Shown: one piece after another, positions 10,658-21,599 of the stretch
Numbering within the stretch: the first letter of the stretch is position 1
Layout of the letters: every line of letters begins with the position of its first letter
Source: Icerya purchasi
Taxonomy: Eukaryota; Arthropoda; Insecta; Hemiptera; Monophlebidae
Direction: 5' to 3'
Assembly: GCA_039619475.1 (NCBI GenBank)
Contig: CM077115.1
Location: 418,508,557-418,572,556 of the forward strand
DNA: 64,000 bases
The notes under the pieces: generated by a model
Seen by the model: the letters and a program-made list of their open reading frames with translations, nothing else
Database searches by the model: none
What the model was told of the DNA's origin: nothing
Position numbers and translations under genes: made by a program

Positions 10658-12082
10658 ATGATGTATCGAAAAAGAGAGTGTAACAGGGAAGGGCAAAAGG
10701 TAGCAGCTGGCTTTGTCAGCGGCAATGTGAAATACAAAAGGTTGACTTTCAGAAGAAAAATGATTAAATTAAGGCGTAAAAACAAGAACGATTTGTACTG
10801 TATATTCATGACGTTATTGTTTCTTCAGACGAATTGTTCGGCCAAATTAATCGAATATGCTTACGAATGGTACAACTCGGTATTCGTCAAACTGGGTACT
10901 GCCCTAAGCGTCTTCGGCGTGTGTATGAATAGAAAGAGGCGACTAGCAAAGTCGAAAACGACCTCGCTATTATCAATTCGGAATGCTATTCAAAGGGATA
11001 AAAAATTATTAGTAGCCCGAAAAATTATACTAGATATGTGCTATATGTTTATCGTTTTTCAGATGCCTTGCCCGGTGGATTTTATCGAAAACTTTTACCA
11101 ATGGTACAAGTCGATATTCGTTGAACTGAACATCACCCTGAGTATAATCGGCGTGCTGACGAATCTGATCAATATGGCAGCGTTTATACGGAAGCGGTTA
11201 AAATCGCCGACCGCAGTGATCATGTCGGCCACTGCGCTAGCGGACGCATCCACAGCGGCCGTTTACGCGCGCATGGCTTGGTACACGTACATTTACACGC
11301 CGGGATATCCGATGGACGAGGTGTACACCCATCACGCTGCCTTAGAGAGACTCTACTGCAGGCACTTGTTCACCCTGTTCCACAACATATCGATCTGGCT
11401 GCAAGTGGTGCTGGCCATGTGGCGCTTCTTGGCCGTCTGTTACCCGCTGCACAGTCGAACTTTTTGCGACATGCGAAAGACTTACTGGATCGTGGCTATC
11501 TGTCACGTTCTGTCCGCCGTACTGTTCATTCCACGATTTGTAACCGAGGCACGATTGGAAAAGGCTACCGATAAAACGTGGCCGTCCGTTCAGCTGTACC
11601 GGATTAATTTCATCGACGACTTCATGCGAAGCCTGCACTACCGTATCCAGACTATTCTGTATCAGTTCGTTCCATGCGTCGCTCTGACCGTATTCACTGT
11701 CAGTCTGGTGCTGTGTTTGCTGAAGAGCGACAGGGATCGCCGATCCATGGTGCAGCAGATGAATAACAACTCCGACCAAACCGAAAACGCCAGCCAGAAC
11801 TTCTCCGAGACGGAAAAAACTACGAAAATGTTAACGGTTATGCTGTTCATCTTCTGGACTAACGAAGCCCTGGTTGGCGTTGTCTCGTTTCTGCGCTCGT
11901 TCGGTGGCAGTTACTGTTACCTCTTCTTGATGACGTTCGCGGATACGTTGCGCCTGGCCAACATCGCTTTTAAAATTGTCATCTACTACGTGATGAGTTG
12001 GCATTACAGGAAGGTCATTCACTCGCTGATTCAGTGTAAAGTTGCCGACTCCGCATCCTTAGCGATAACTTCGATTTATTGA
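10658..12082 (+). CDS. Peptide GPCR, myosuppressin/FMRFamide-receptor-like, copy A (mosaic)
   Basis: The frame is open for 474 codons, but the likely coding exon is 11,063-12,082 (339 residues), because tttatcgtttttcag at 11,048-11,062 is a strong 3' splice site. The exon holds seven hydrophobic segments: TM1 ending GVLTNLIN, TM2 with SPTAVIMSATALAD, TM3 with WLQVVLAMWRFLAV in place of DRY, TM5 with FQ/YQFVPC, TM6 starting TTKMLTV, and TM7 NIAFKIVIYYVMSWHYR in place of NPxxY. These fit the myosuppressin/DMSR/sex-peptide receptor branch (Srw-like family), a plasma-membrane neuropeptide receptor. Upstream codons are intron-like and include a second truncated TM1 exon. The tail stops at SIY about 30 residues earlier than copy C, after a one-base gain. 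Both 5' and 3' ends resemble copy B. It may be functional but shortened, or a recent pseudogene. Confidence 0.75.
   Translation: MMYRKRECNREGQKVAAGFVSGNVKYKRLTFRRKMIKLRRKNKNDLYCIFMTLLFLQTNCSAKLIEYAYEWYNSVFVKLGTALSVFGVCMNRKRRLAKSKTTSLLSIRNAIQRDKKLLVARKIILDMCYMFIVFQMPCPVDFIENFYQWYKSIFVELNITLSIIGVLTNLINMAAFIRKRLKSPTAVIMSATALADASTAAVYARMAWYTYIYTPGYPMDEVYTHHAALERLYCRHLFTLFHNISIWLQVVLAMWRFLAVCYPLHSRTFCDMRKTYWIVAICHVLSAVLFIPRFVTEARLEKATDKTWPSVQLYRINFIDDFMRSLHYRIQTILYQFVPCVALTVFTVSLVLCLLKSDRDRRSMVQQMNNNSDQTENASQNFSETEKTTKMLTVMLFIFWTNEALVGVVSFLRSFGGSYCYLFLMTFADTLRLANIAFKIVIYYVMSWHYRKVIHSLIQCKVADSASLAITSIY
10829..10930 (+). pseudogene. Truncated first receptor exon piece (B-type) joined to the C-type segment
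   Basis: After the acceptor ttgtttcttcag (ending 10,828) the frame reads TNCSAKLIEYAYEWYNSVFV and on to GVCMN, the start of a receptor exon up to mid TM1. It matches 36,788 onward in copy B. At 10,931 it switches abruptly to agaaagaggcgactagc, which is intron sequence in front of receptor C (61,156). The exon was cut by a recombination junction inside TM1. Confidence 0.75.
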
Positions 12083-12180
12083 GAGCCGAGACCTACTCAC
12101 TGCACGGTTCTCGTTTCTACTGATGATAGGTCTGTTGCTGAAAAAAGTGTCAGGATCTAACGAAATATCCGGAGATTCGA

Positions 12181-12900
12181 CCTGTTTCGCTAAGCGTATT
12201 TATAAACTCTTATTCACTGAACAGGCTAGTTTTTTTTTTTTTGTCTTTCTACTTTGCACACAGTTATGGATTAACACTGCGATAGAAAAACTGACACCGA
12301 TGCATTAACGTCATACTATTACCCAGATCAAAAAAAAAAAACAAAAAAAAAAACGATGCAGTGTTCAATGTGCTGATCTTTGTGCTAAGGAAAAAAAATG
12401 ACTTGGTTAGTTAAAAGCTTGATCTGATTTGCTTTTTATGTTGTTATTGTATTATATACTTCTCAACGGTACTCTAAGAGTAGTGGCTTATTGACCTCAG
12501 AACACCCCCAACACCTGACGACAACACACGACAGGAATGCGAGCGGATTATCAGAATTCAACATATTGCACACCAACAGGCTAGTGCGTCGTTATGGTTT
12601 CTACTGGCGAGCAAAAAATTGTATTTCTTCTTTAGTCAGATGAATTTCTGTTGCCAGAGAAGTATTGGCAGATTTCTTTTTTTTTCAATTATAAGTATTG
12701 ATACTAACTAGAATTATCTCGTCCTTGCTGATGGCGGCAGTAATACAAATCGTTACTATTTCCGCATAATTTTAGGCTCCTAATTTTAGACACTTTCAGC
12801 TTGTATTTCCCAGAAGGATGTTCTTCTATAATCAGGTTAAAGAAACTGCTATGTGAGTATTCGCTTTTTTTTCCGTTTTTAAAGAAAGTTTTTATAATTA
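12181..12900. other. No gene seen; between direct and inverted duplicated blocks
   Basis: Holds poly(A) and poly(T) tracts near 12,230 and 12,330 and short frames only. It has no visible counterpart in unit B and marks the zone where the paralogous order changes from direct to inverted. Confidence 0.5.
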
Positions 12901-13421
12901 TCACGAATGAGGTCTAGGATAACCGATGGTATCAAAATATAGGCATTATCTTTAACATCTTTGATAAATTTATAAATGTGAGAAAATCATTATCACAATA
13001 AAACCTTACAGATTTTGCACATTTTTACATTACTTGTATTTAAAATGGCCGAAAAATATTACCATCAAAAGAAAGATACGTACGCATAAATTTTATATAC
13101 TTCGAAATGGCCTCTGATAAAATCAAACAGGCAACGTGTTTGAAATGTTAGAAAATAGATGCAAACGAGTTAATATGCATCAGGAATAATCTGTATTATC
13201 AGCACAAATGAATCGCAAGAAAAAAAATGGAATGTAGCATAAGAGAGTACGATAGGGATGTATACGGTTACTGTATTTGCTTAGATCTTTGAACAAAATT
13301 ATACTGGAACCAGTAAAGGAAATTAGCAACAGTGTATTGGTGAACAATGTTACATTTCAAATTAAACTGCTATTACGGCTAGTTCACAAAAGAACTTACG
13401 AAGATTAATCGGTAATATTTG

Positions 13422-15126
13422 TACGCGGTATGATTAAAAAGTAGTTGGACAAAGGTTACTGCGAGCTCCCTACTGCACCAAGGCATTTTTTTTTCTTCGT
13501 CTGAAAGCTTGAACTTTTCTCTTTCGAGTGAGTTCATTACCAAAGGTCCTAGTCAAACTTGGGTGTAGAAAGTAAGGGTACCTAAAGTGTGCTTCGCGAT
13601 GTGAAGAGTTATGAAATAAAAAGGCGAAAGAACGGTCAAAAAATCATTTTATTCAATCGATCTGAGCGCATTTGAAAGTATATTGTTATCCTCTTCGAAA
13701 TATTCTCCCCCCTTAGAGATACACTTCTTACAGCGTTCTTTCCACTTAGCGAAACATGCGATGAACTGAGCAGCTGGAATTGCTAAAAACGCGCGGATGG
13801 TGTTTTTTTTGATTTCGTTAACGTTTTCGAAGCATCCGCCCTCCAGATAGATTTGTAAATGCGGAATTTCGAATTGTTAATCTGCGGTTAGATCACACCA
13901 GGTTCCATTATCCGGCTCGCGAAATTTGCGCGGTCAACCAATTCCCTCTTCATTTCCGATTGAATCACGACTATCTTGATAAAGTTTATATCGATGATGA
14001 ATGGTAGTACGTTTAGCATTAGTACCGTATGCCGTCTTCATTAATTCATAACATTCCGTGAAAGATTTACCGAGTTTAACGTAAAATTTTAAGCTCGCGT
14101 GTTCCACAATAGGAGTGCTCGATATGAATCGATATTATATAAAATATCGACATGCATACTCGATATATCTAATTAATCCGATATTACCGAATCATCCAAT
14201 ATCAATATATCACATCCGATATAAGAAATATCGTACAAAATTGAAAGGTCACCATTTTTATTCTGAATTTATTTTCTGTTTGAAAACAAATAAAACGAAC
14301 GAAAGTTTTTCAGATGAATTATCTCTTTATTTGAGGGCTCCAGTCGGTAGATTTAATGAAAATCTTTTAGAAGTATAGATAGATTACAAAATACAGTTCT
14401 CGAAGTTTTATAATATAGCATATTTAACCATGGTGTGGCTAGTTCTGTTCCGTCCGAGAGACTTTTTTCAAAAGCCACACAGGTGTTACCTAACAGAGAA
14501 GCAGACTGCAAGCCAAAAGAGTAAGTCAAATTTTCTTTTTGCAAGGTTTAAATAAGGAATATTGGGATTTAAATAACTAAATAAAGTTGGCGGCTTGGTG
14601 GCTTAGTGGTCCAAAACATTCGCTCTGTAAACAAAAGACCAATTTATAAGAAAAAGTGTTTAACATACTAAATGTGTCAAAAATTTAATTGTAAATAAAG
14701 TTGATTCGTTTCTTAACGCTGGTCGTTTTTACTTATTTAATCGTATGAACTGTTCCCTTATATTTTTGTGAGACTAGTTAAATACAATCGATATATTTGA
14801 TCGATTTATCGCAAAATATCAATACAACATTGCGATAAATCATATCAAAAAAAAATATCGGCATTTTTGTAATACGAACATCCCTCTATTCCACAACCGT
14901 TAGTACCGTGATAACAAAAGACACAGCTCCGCAGCGCGCACCAAACACTCACGTTCGCTAAAATGCACGTAGACCCGCCGACTGTAGATCAGATAACCGG
15001 TTCGTAAATATCTCAAATGAAGGAAGAATGTTGTGGCAATATCTCATTCACGTCGCTGAACAAGATACGATAATTACACGCGTCACAGTATCGTTTGTCC
15101 AACGTCTTTTTGATCCATACCTCGTA
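13422..15126 (-). mobile_element. Mariner-type (SETMAR/GVQW3-like) element, internally deleted, with nested hAT
   Basis: Terminal inverted repeats of about 30 bases lie at 13,424 (GGTATG.ATTAAAAAGTAGTTGGACAAA) and, reversed, at 15,124 (GGTATGGATCAAAAAGACGTTGGACAAA), each bordered by TA. The minus strand encodes a helix-turn-helix segment (LKFYVKLGKSFTECYELMK, about 14,100-14,040, the mariner HTH_48 type) and a C-terminal KWKERCKKCI..GGEYFEEDNN (about 13,745-13,675). The catalytic middle is missing, so it is dead. Unit B carries the empty TA site (aatagatcttc, on the minus strand near 38,870). Net of the nested hAT the element is about 0.9 kb. Confidence 0.8.
14110..14888 (+). mobile_element. 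hAT-family element remnant with 8-bp target duplication
   Basis: Ends taggagtgctcgat at 14,110 and, reversed, tagagggatgttcg at 14,888 are imperfect inverted repeats. They are flanked by a perfect 8-base duplication ttccacaa (14,102-14,109 and 14,889-14,896). Inside, plus-strand frames give DELSLYLRAPVGRFNENLLEV (14,310-14,377) and, across shifts, VPSERLFSK and RSRLQAKRV..IFFLQGLNKEYWDLN (14,435-14,575), the hATC dimerisation domain at the C-terminus of hAT transposases. Most of the transposase is gone. It is inserted in the N-terminal coding region of the surrounding mariner element, so it is younger than that element. Confidence 0.85.
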
Positions 15127-15694
15127 GATCTGCAGGTGATACGAAAATTTACGTGAATTTTAAGAAAAATCTAGAAGTATATACAGGAAAATAGAACACG
15201 AAAAAGAGATGAAGAAATCGAAATAGAATAAGAGAAATAGTAAGAAAAAGCCTCTTACCATTAGTTGAAATAGTTTGTAAATTAGGTTAAAGGGAACATG
15301 GAACCTACATAGAATTTTGAAATTCATACACGTTCGCGACATAAATGGAGATTTAAAATCACGTTTCATCAGATGTTACTTCTAGGGGGTAGCAATAATG
15401 TAGCCAAAACGCGGACGCTGCACAATAGCAGCAACTGAATTGGCAGTCTATCAACGGCTGCTGAAAATCAGGTGCATTCAAAAAGCAACCGTAAAAAAAT
15501 TCTTATGAAAATTACAAAAAAAAAATCGACAGAAGTCACTAGTAGCTCACTCCTAGCACAGACATCGATATATCGTGTTGTGATAATTTTGATGCTGAAA
15601 TCATCATATTTCATTGATGTAATTTTTTTTTCGGGATTTTTGCAAAGATTTTTATTAGTTCTGAAAATCCTGGTAAATTTTTTTTTTTTTCGAG

Positions 15695-16010
15695 ACTAAG
15701 AATAGGGCACTGCTCATTTGTACATCCTCGACAAGGAGCCGGCGCCCATTTGTGAAATCTGCGCAGAGACTTTCTCGGTAAACCATCTCTTCACATGCAA
15801 AAAATGGGAAAAGCAGCCTGCGACATGGTAGGAAAACCTATACCAGAACTCCTTTACAACGACAGATCAAATTGTGAAAATGTACTAACATACCTAAAAA
15901 CATGTAAATATGTATAATAGTATCTAGATAAGTTAACTGTTAAGATGTAATATATTCGTCGCAAATGGCTCCATTGTCGAGCGACAATAAATAAATATAT
16001 TTAAAAAAAA
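15695..16010 (+). mobile_element. LINE 3' end with poly(A)
   Basis: The plus strand reads LDKEPAPICEICAETFSVNHLFTCKKWEK (about 15,730-15,815), the Cys/His tail found at the C-terminus of Jockey/I-type LINE proteins. It is followed by a short 3' untranslated part and tandem ataaataaa leading to poly(A) at about 16,000. The 5' truncation point falls at a T-rich stretch at the edge of the duplicated block. Confidence 0.7.
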
Positions 16011-16014
16011 AAGG

Positions 16015-16180
16015 AGCAAGTTACTCTTCCCTGATGATATCCTCTTAGGTATCAATAGAACGCCATGCACACTATCTTCTGCTAACTCATTCTATTGATT
16101 CCCATATATGATCTATCCATTCAAATGTAAATATCTAAAAGACACTCAGGATAGTTTATTATAATTTCTAATCGAGAAGT
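16015..16180 (+). pseudogene. Fragment of the Jockey-like LINE endonuclease region
   Basis: Matches 39,700-39,850, for example ttaggtatcaatagaacgcc against ttaggtattaatagaacacc, then ccattcaaatgta and a run ending in attataat. It is a scrap of the same LINE family as the large copy at 39.7-42.5 kb, or a deletion derivative continuing from the preceding LINE tail. Confidence 0.6.
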
Positions 16181-17250
16181 GTCCATTAAACAAAAAACTC
16201 ATATTAAAATGCGTTATATGCTATTTCCTTTGAATTGCATACCACATTCTTATGTTTAAAGCTTTTACACCGGTTATCCTCAATTATCGCTAATTATAGT
16301 CAATTTTCCGCTATTTCTCATCATTTTCCTTAATTTTTCGCCATCTTTCGTCAATTTTTCACTAATTTGGCTTTCTCAACCATTGTCTTAATTTAAAATA
16401 GGCTCGTTATCTAATTTTCATAATTTCTCTTGCATCAATCCTGCGATTTCCTCAATGTTTTATATTTTTCACAACAGCTGCATCAACTATGTTTTTGTTT
16501 GTCTCATTTAATGATGTGATGTCGATTATCAGCTCTGTGTTAACTATAAATCTCACCCTGCTGTAGTCAGTTCCTATTTCCACTCACACATGGATTCCAT
16601 ACATATGTTCGTCTGCTAGCAACTATTGCGATGTATGTATACCAATGTCTGCGGAACTCTTACTAATTCAAATATTTTCAAGTCTGGTGGAGTAAATGTT
16701 CACTGTGTAAATAGTATGGTATGACATATGATAGAGTCTATAGCAGGCAGGGGCGGGAGTAATTAAATACAATAATGTTATAATGATATTTATAAAGAGT
16801 ATATGACGTTAAAGTTGGTTAGCTTTTAACTTTACTTTTAGTTTTTGAACTTCAAGTAAAATTCCCTTTGAGAGTAGTAGATAATATGCCGTTTTCAACG
16901 TTATTTATGTTTAAGCGATTAATATAAATTGCTTTTCGTCACGTCTTTGTGCTATTTTGTATAAAAAGGGTTGCCGGGGATTTATTTCTTGATTTAACTG
17001 TTGACCGATGCTCAAATTTATACTCGTTTTTAAATTATTATCAGTTATTGAAGTGATCAGACGTGTTTTCTCCAGCGTTTAAATTTCGTCTTGTTTTTCA
17101 TTAATATTAGTCACTTTGTGGCAAATATGTTTTTATCAGATTAGTTTAAAAGGAGCTGTCAGTAAGCTATTTACTGTTTTGACTGTACACTTTGAAGTGA
17201 TCAGGCGTGTTTTTCTGTGTTCAAACGTTTACTCGTATAATTTGTAATTG
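16181..17250. other. No gene seen
   Basis: AT-rich sequence with short frames only. I see no repeat match inside the window. Confidence 0.5.
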
Positions 17251-17403
17251 TATTATAGTCCGTTCAACGAAAATGTGCTAATGGAAAAAGTGGATATAAA
17301 TCGATATTTATGATCCAATTACGGGGTCACCATTAGTAGATAATAAATATCGATTTATATCCACTTTTTCCATCGGCACATTTTCGTTGAACGGACTATA
17401 ATA
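17251..17403. mobile_element. Short hairpin MITE (about 153 bp)
   Basis: Arms 17,251-17,310 and 17,344-17,403 are near-perfect inverted complements (tattatagtccgttcaacg through tcgatattta), separated by 33 bases. The outer edges are TA, which would fit a Tc1/mariner-type MITE with a TA target duplication. It has no coding capacity. Confidence 0.8.
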
Positions 17404-17845
17404 TTATTTATAAAAATGCCATCAACAGCTTTACAAGGTGATATTTCTGTTCAAATTGGCAACGTATCACATTGTAAATAATAGTAGCCGTCCGATGGAT
17501 ATTGCAAAATATTTATCTGATGTTACTTCTACAGTAATCGGGATAATTAAGAGAAGAATATGTGTTGGATTGAAAGTGAATTTATCATAACACTGTTTAT
17601 TCAAGAGTAGAGTGGGGCCTGCAGGTATGGACGAAATGCCGTTTTACTTCCCAACTAGTGCATAATTTTTTTTATTTATTTAAATAAGTTGTGGGTCTCA
17701 CAGGGCAATTATAAAAGGTGATAATATTTCTGCATAGCACAAGAAATATTGTAGGAAAATTGTTAGTCTTGCTGATAAGCTCAAACAATCTGGCTGATCA
17801 ATAAAGAAAATGAAATATCTAGAAATTCGCCTCAATCATGGAATG
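17404..17845. other. No gene seen
   Basis: Mixed AT-rich sequence. A ggataattaagagaagaata region and neighbouring short frames show no recognisable domain. Confidence 0.4.
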
Positions 17846-18298
17846 TTCTATTTTAAACACAATTGTCGTCGATCTTTTGCCTTTTTTATTTATTTTTGAT
17901 TTTTATTTTGTAATTTCAATTAAAAATAGTTCAACGAGAAATATATTGTATATTTAAACTTGCTCACGAACAAAGAATTCGGATCGGATTACTAACAAAA
18001 ATGAATAAAAAAAGTAAAGTCTAATAAAAATACTATCTTTCTTAATATTTCTAAACTACCATTTTAGAGCTAGAATTTTATAATTTCGTTTTATTTTTCA
18101 CCCTTAAATATAAGACAAAAGTTAAATTAAAAATTGAAATAATTATGTATTTGTAAAACATTTTTAAATTTCTATAAAGGTCGCTCTATTTGATTTAATG
18201 AAACAAGGGGTATTTCTCAAATCTACTGCCTACCGTAGAAGATTTTACGTAATTATATAATCTCCCTTCCCTCAAATGTCCTTCTGGATCCGCCCCTG
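17846..18298 (+). mobile_element. hAT-type MITE, 5'-truncated copy
   Basis: Same family as 49,029-49,634, sharing tgttctattttaaacacaat, acgaacaaagaattcggatcgg and ending ggatccgcccctg at 18,298. The first third, including the left terminal repeat, is missing. Confidence 0.8.
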
Positions 18299-20279
18299 GT
18301 ATAATAGATTTGTCTGTAAAATATCAAACTGCAGCTGATTTAGATCGTTTTTCTTTCACGTTTCGTCTTCTGATACTGTCCACCAGAACTTGGGGACTTT
18401 TATCTTTCCGTCGTCGTCTAAGGAAACATTTCTTGTCAAAGATTTATATATGAAATTTTCAAAGCACCGTCTGAAAATAATAAAAACACGCTTTCAGTTT
18501 AATAATATCCGTCCTGGACATTTTTCTAAAGGAATTGTATATCGGCTATGCTGGTAAATCACAACCGTGTAACATTCCGGCTGGAATTTTAACGTCTCAT
18601 TGGCAGAACCTTTTATGACAAGCCGAGATGTTTTATAATGCTGGGAGTACTCTATTATTTCGATTGAGGTGCTCCGAGGAGAGTTCCTGTCCCGAATACA
18701 TCGCATCTGAGAGGATTTTGTTTATTACTTCCGGCTGTTCGCTATCTGCGATCGTATTTTGTAAATCTTCTTCGCCATCGTCCGTGAAAATTCCACAAAT
18801 TTATTTTCTAATTTCATTATTCTGACGTTCCGAAGAAGACGTACCACCACGTTTATACGTTTTGCGCGTGTTTTTGCATGTTTTGCTATCAACAACATTA
18901 ATTACGTTTACTTTTTTTTCTGGGAGAACTTTTCCGCTTTGCAATTGACTTTTATTAATTTTATCATAAAAAGTGTTCTCGTAATTTTCGTTTTAATTCA
19001 GTAAGTTTATTCAACACCAATCGAACGGATGGAAATAAACTGAACGCATTAAATTGAACACATTCCCTCAACTTCAAAAACAAGCACCTGCTTATTGTGA
19101 CGCTGACAGCGAACTATGGTTATTGGTCTAATGCACAACAGGCGCAAATATTAATATACACATTCATTTATAACGTTATGCCATTATTCAGCGCTGACGT
19201 CGAACGATGGTTTCTTATATTTTTGAAAGACGCGGGCTTTCTGTGAAAGACCCTACTAGAAGATTTTAAATATTTTACAATCTGCGCGATAAGGAAATTA
19301 TACAAAACGAAAAAGGAGAGCTGCTTGACAGCAACTGAACACGCAGTTTTTTTTGTTTATTTTTAATATATTTATTTAAAATCGCTAGCCAGAGCTATGT
19401 GCGACGCTAAAAATTTAACATATTATAAGTGAGAGAAAAAAGGGGGAAAAAGCACAACTATATACGATCCTATTATATGAGTAAGAAAAGTTTGATAAAC
19501 ACTTCGAAAATTCAAAGAAAACATGCAGTTTCAAGTATTGCAAAAATAAAGAAAAGAAACTTTTACGGATATCGCGACTAAGTATATAATAGATAGGTGC
19601 AAATTTAAATTTCAAAATACACGATCTTATTATAGGGCACCGACGCTAGCGGAGTGATACTGGGTGAAAAGCATACTTATTTTCTTAGTTGATAGTCTGA
19701 ACAGAAGCGGCATTAAAGATACGAATTTTTTGTCAGATCGCTCTAATGTAAGCTCTGGCAGCGAATGCCATTATAAAGAAAATCTCTATATAGGGAGGGC
19801 GGAATGAATTTTTCAGAGTTACACCACTTCGCTATACGTATACTGGAGGGTTAAAGAGAAAATAAACATTTAAATTGATTTTAGGTTGTTATTATTTTTT
19901 TTAAATTTAAATTCTATTACGGCGCCTCTAGAGAACCATCGAAAGTTGAGTAGGCGATTCGGTGCATTGCATTAAAATTTAAAAAACCGGTCAGGCGAAA
20001 GTGCGGCTTACTAGCACCATTTCAGCAATTGATGGGCCTACGTGCTACGAATGGCGAGAGTACATGTAATATCGTTTAATTGTTTGGGGCCTGGATAATA
20101 GCTTTGACAGATAGGGGCGGGTCTGGAAGAAGTAGGATTTGGCGATAGCGGGGTTTGCGTATGCTTCAAGAAGAATCCCATACACTTTCGCCTCTAAAGT
20201 GAATAAGATACGTTCAGTATGCTTTAGGTCCTCAATCTCATAAGAGCAAGCAGAAGGAATTTTTTTTCTTTAACCCCCC
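18299..20279. other. No gene recognised
   Basis: The minus strand around 18,860-18,600 has an open, charged peptide (RGGTSSSERQ.. then IADSEQPEV), possibly old transposase or host coding sequence, but no domain is visible. The rest is AT-rich with short frames. Confidence 0.35.
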
Positions 20280-20905
20280 CTTTGAGCATGTCAACAAAGG
20301 ATCTTCGCCCAGAAACGACACGAGACAGAAGGATCAATTAAATGTAGAGTCGGTGTCAAATATTGATAGAATAAAAGAACTGAGGATAGGAACAACGGAG
20401 ATCGACGGAAACGATAAGATATATGAGGCACAATAAGGAGTAAGGAGTTTGAGTGATAACAGATCGGAGTACAAAGAACTAGATTATATTAACGAAAAAT
20501 GGACATTCAAAGAAGATATGGTCAGGATCACAGACGGCTTCGTTGTCAGAATTAAGAGGATAATTACGGGGGGGGGGGGATAAAGCGAGATGAAAACGAT
20601 AACGTGAGGAAGGAAGAAAAGTATGATTCAGACGTAAAATAGGGACAATAACGGAGCGGCGAAGCGAAGGAAAATCGTAAAACCAAGGCCCGCGTGGGAA
20701 GATTAGGTTGGATGGAAAAATAAAAGGAAGGTTGATTAGAAAAGGAAGAAACCTAATAATCTGACCAAAAGCTAACATGAAATTTTTTACACGATGGGAG
20801 TAAATTAGAAACGGGAATTTTAGAGAAAAAAAAGCGGGAGGATAACCTGAGCTAAGGAATCTGCCATTTCATTACCCTCTATTCCCAAAAATTTTGAGAG
20901 TTCGC
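20280..20905 (-). pseudogene. LINE RNase H end and C-terminal tail, decayed
   Basis: The minus strand reads GIEGNEMADSLAQ near 20,895-20,855 (end of RNase H). A 99-codon frame at 20,778-20,479 then gives RSVIVPILRLNHTFLPSSRYRFH and CDPDHIFFECPFF, the conserved HT..L and Cys/His tail of I/R1-type LINE proteins. A G10 run at 20,570-20,579 lies within this frame. It is the same family as the piece starting at 420 and lies in opposite orientation to the copy at 21.6 kb. Confidence 0.75.
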
Positions 20906-21599
20906 TTTAACCGTCGTGTATACAGTTTGACCCCATTTCGCCTAAATTTAGGATTTCCTTTATTCAGCACAGATAAGAAAAAAAAGAAAAACAGGCAGCG
21001 TACGGGTGATTTCCTATTGACATCAATGGTCGAAATTCAGACTGCAACCGAAGAAGGTAATTCGGGGTTTCGCGGTTATTAGGCAACGTATAATAAAAGG
21101 GACTAAACGCAGCATTTTTTTCGTGTTACGTAAACGTTTCATTCAAATTTTCTTATCGATTATAGTGATATTTCTTTTTATCTATGCCCATTAACATTTA
21201 ATTTTTTTTCGCATACTACTTTTTGTCCTGTCCCTCTCATTCTACGTTCTAGTGAACGGGCATTAGAAAAGGACACAACTAGTTTAACAAGTAGTTCAAC
21301 AGATTTCGTTAGCTCGACCAGTTTGCCTTTATGGTGGTACGATAACTGTAGGGTGATTTTTGAGGTCAGCGTCGCTACTTTTAGAACCTTTCGTCACTGT
21401 TCCTCCTTTTAAAATTTTATTGACCATAGTGTTCTTTATGTTTCTCAGCGTCTTTCTCCTTATTCGCCAATTATCTGTACATATCGTAAACTCCCGTTCT
21501 TTACATTCAGCTTTTCAGACCTTTTACATTCTTCTAATTTATTTTTCCTTCCTTCTCACTCTATATTCTCACCTTCAATCACACCTTAAGCGAGTTCAG

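Larger units (their letters stand above)
8816..12180. repeat. Segmental duplication, unit A copy (pairs with 34,866-37,707)
   Basis: From gcatttatgtcgt near 8,858 to the receptor 3' end, this region can be followed base by base in 34,866-37,707 with few differences outside the receptor. Indels differ: for example 10,203-10,230 is absent in the partner, and 36,128-36,165 is absent here. Identity is high upstream of the receptor and lower inside it, because the middle of receptor A resembles copy C instead. Confidence 0.9.
12905..15690. repeat. Duplicated block, inverted partner of 38,335-39,340
   Basis: The flanks 12,905-13,420 and 15,126-15,690 are the reverse complement of 38,335-39,340. 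Shared words include ggccatttcgaagtatataaaattta, ctagttcacaaaag, and an open frame starting MKRDFKSPFMSRTC, which is minus at 15,369 here and plus at 38,650 there. The central 13,424-15,124 is a transposon missing from the partner. Confidence 0.85.

Noticed and set aside
10658..11062. N-terminal 135 residues of the open frame in front of receptor A as a real extension
   Set aside because: The stretch spans two splice acceptors, a truncated exon and C-type intron sequence; it is open by chance.
11342..11779. 145-codon antisense frame and other long frames over receptor A, and the matching ones over receptor C
   Set aside because: They overlap the receptor exon in another frame and mirror its codon pattern; they carry no domain of their own.
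15160..15699. Duplicated short frames (MKRDFKSP... and MHSKSNRKK...) as conserved small proteins
   Set aside because: Both lie in a recently duplicated block, so similarity is expected, and the frames diverge through indels before their ends.
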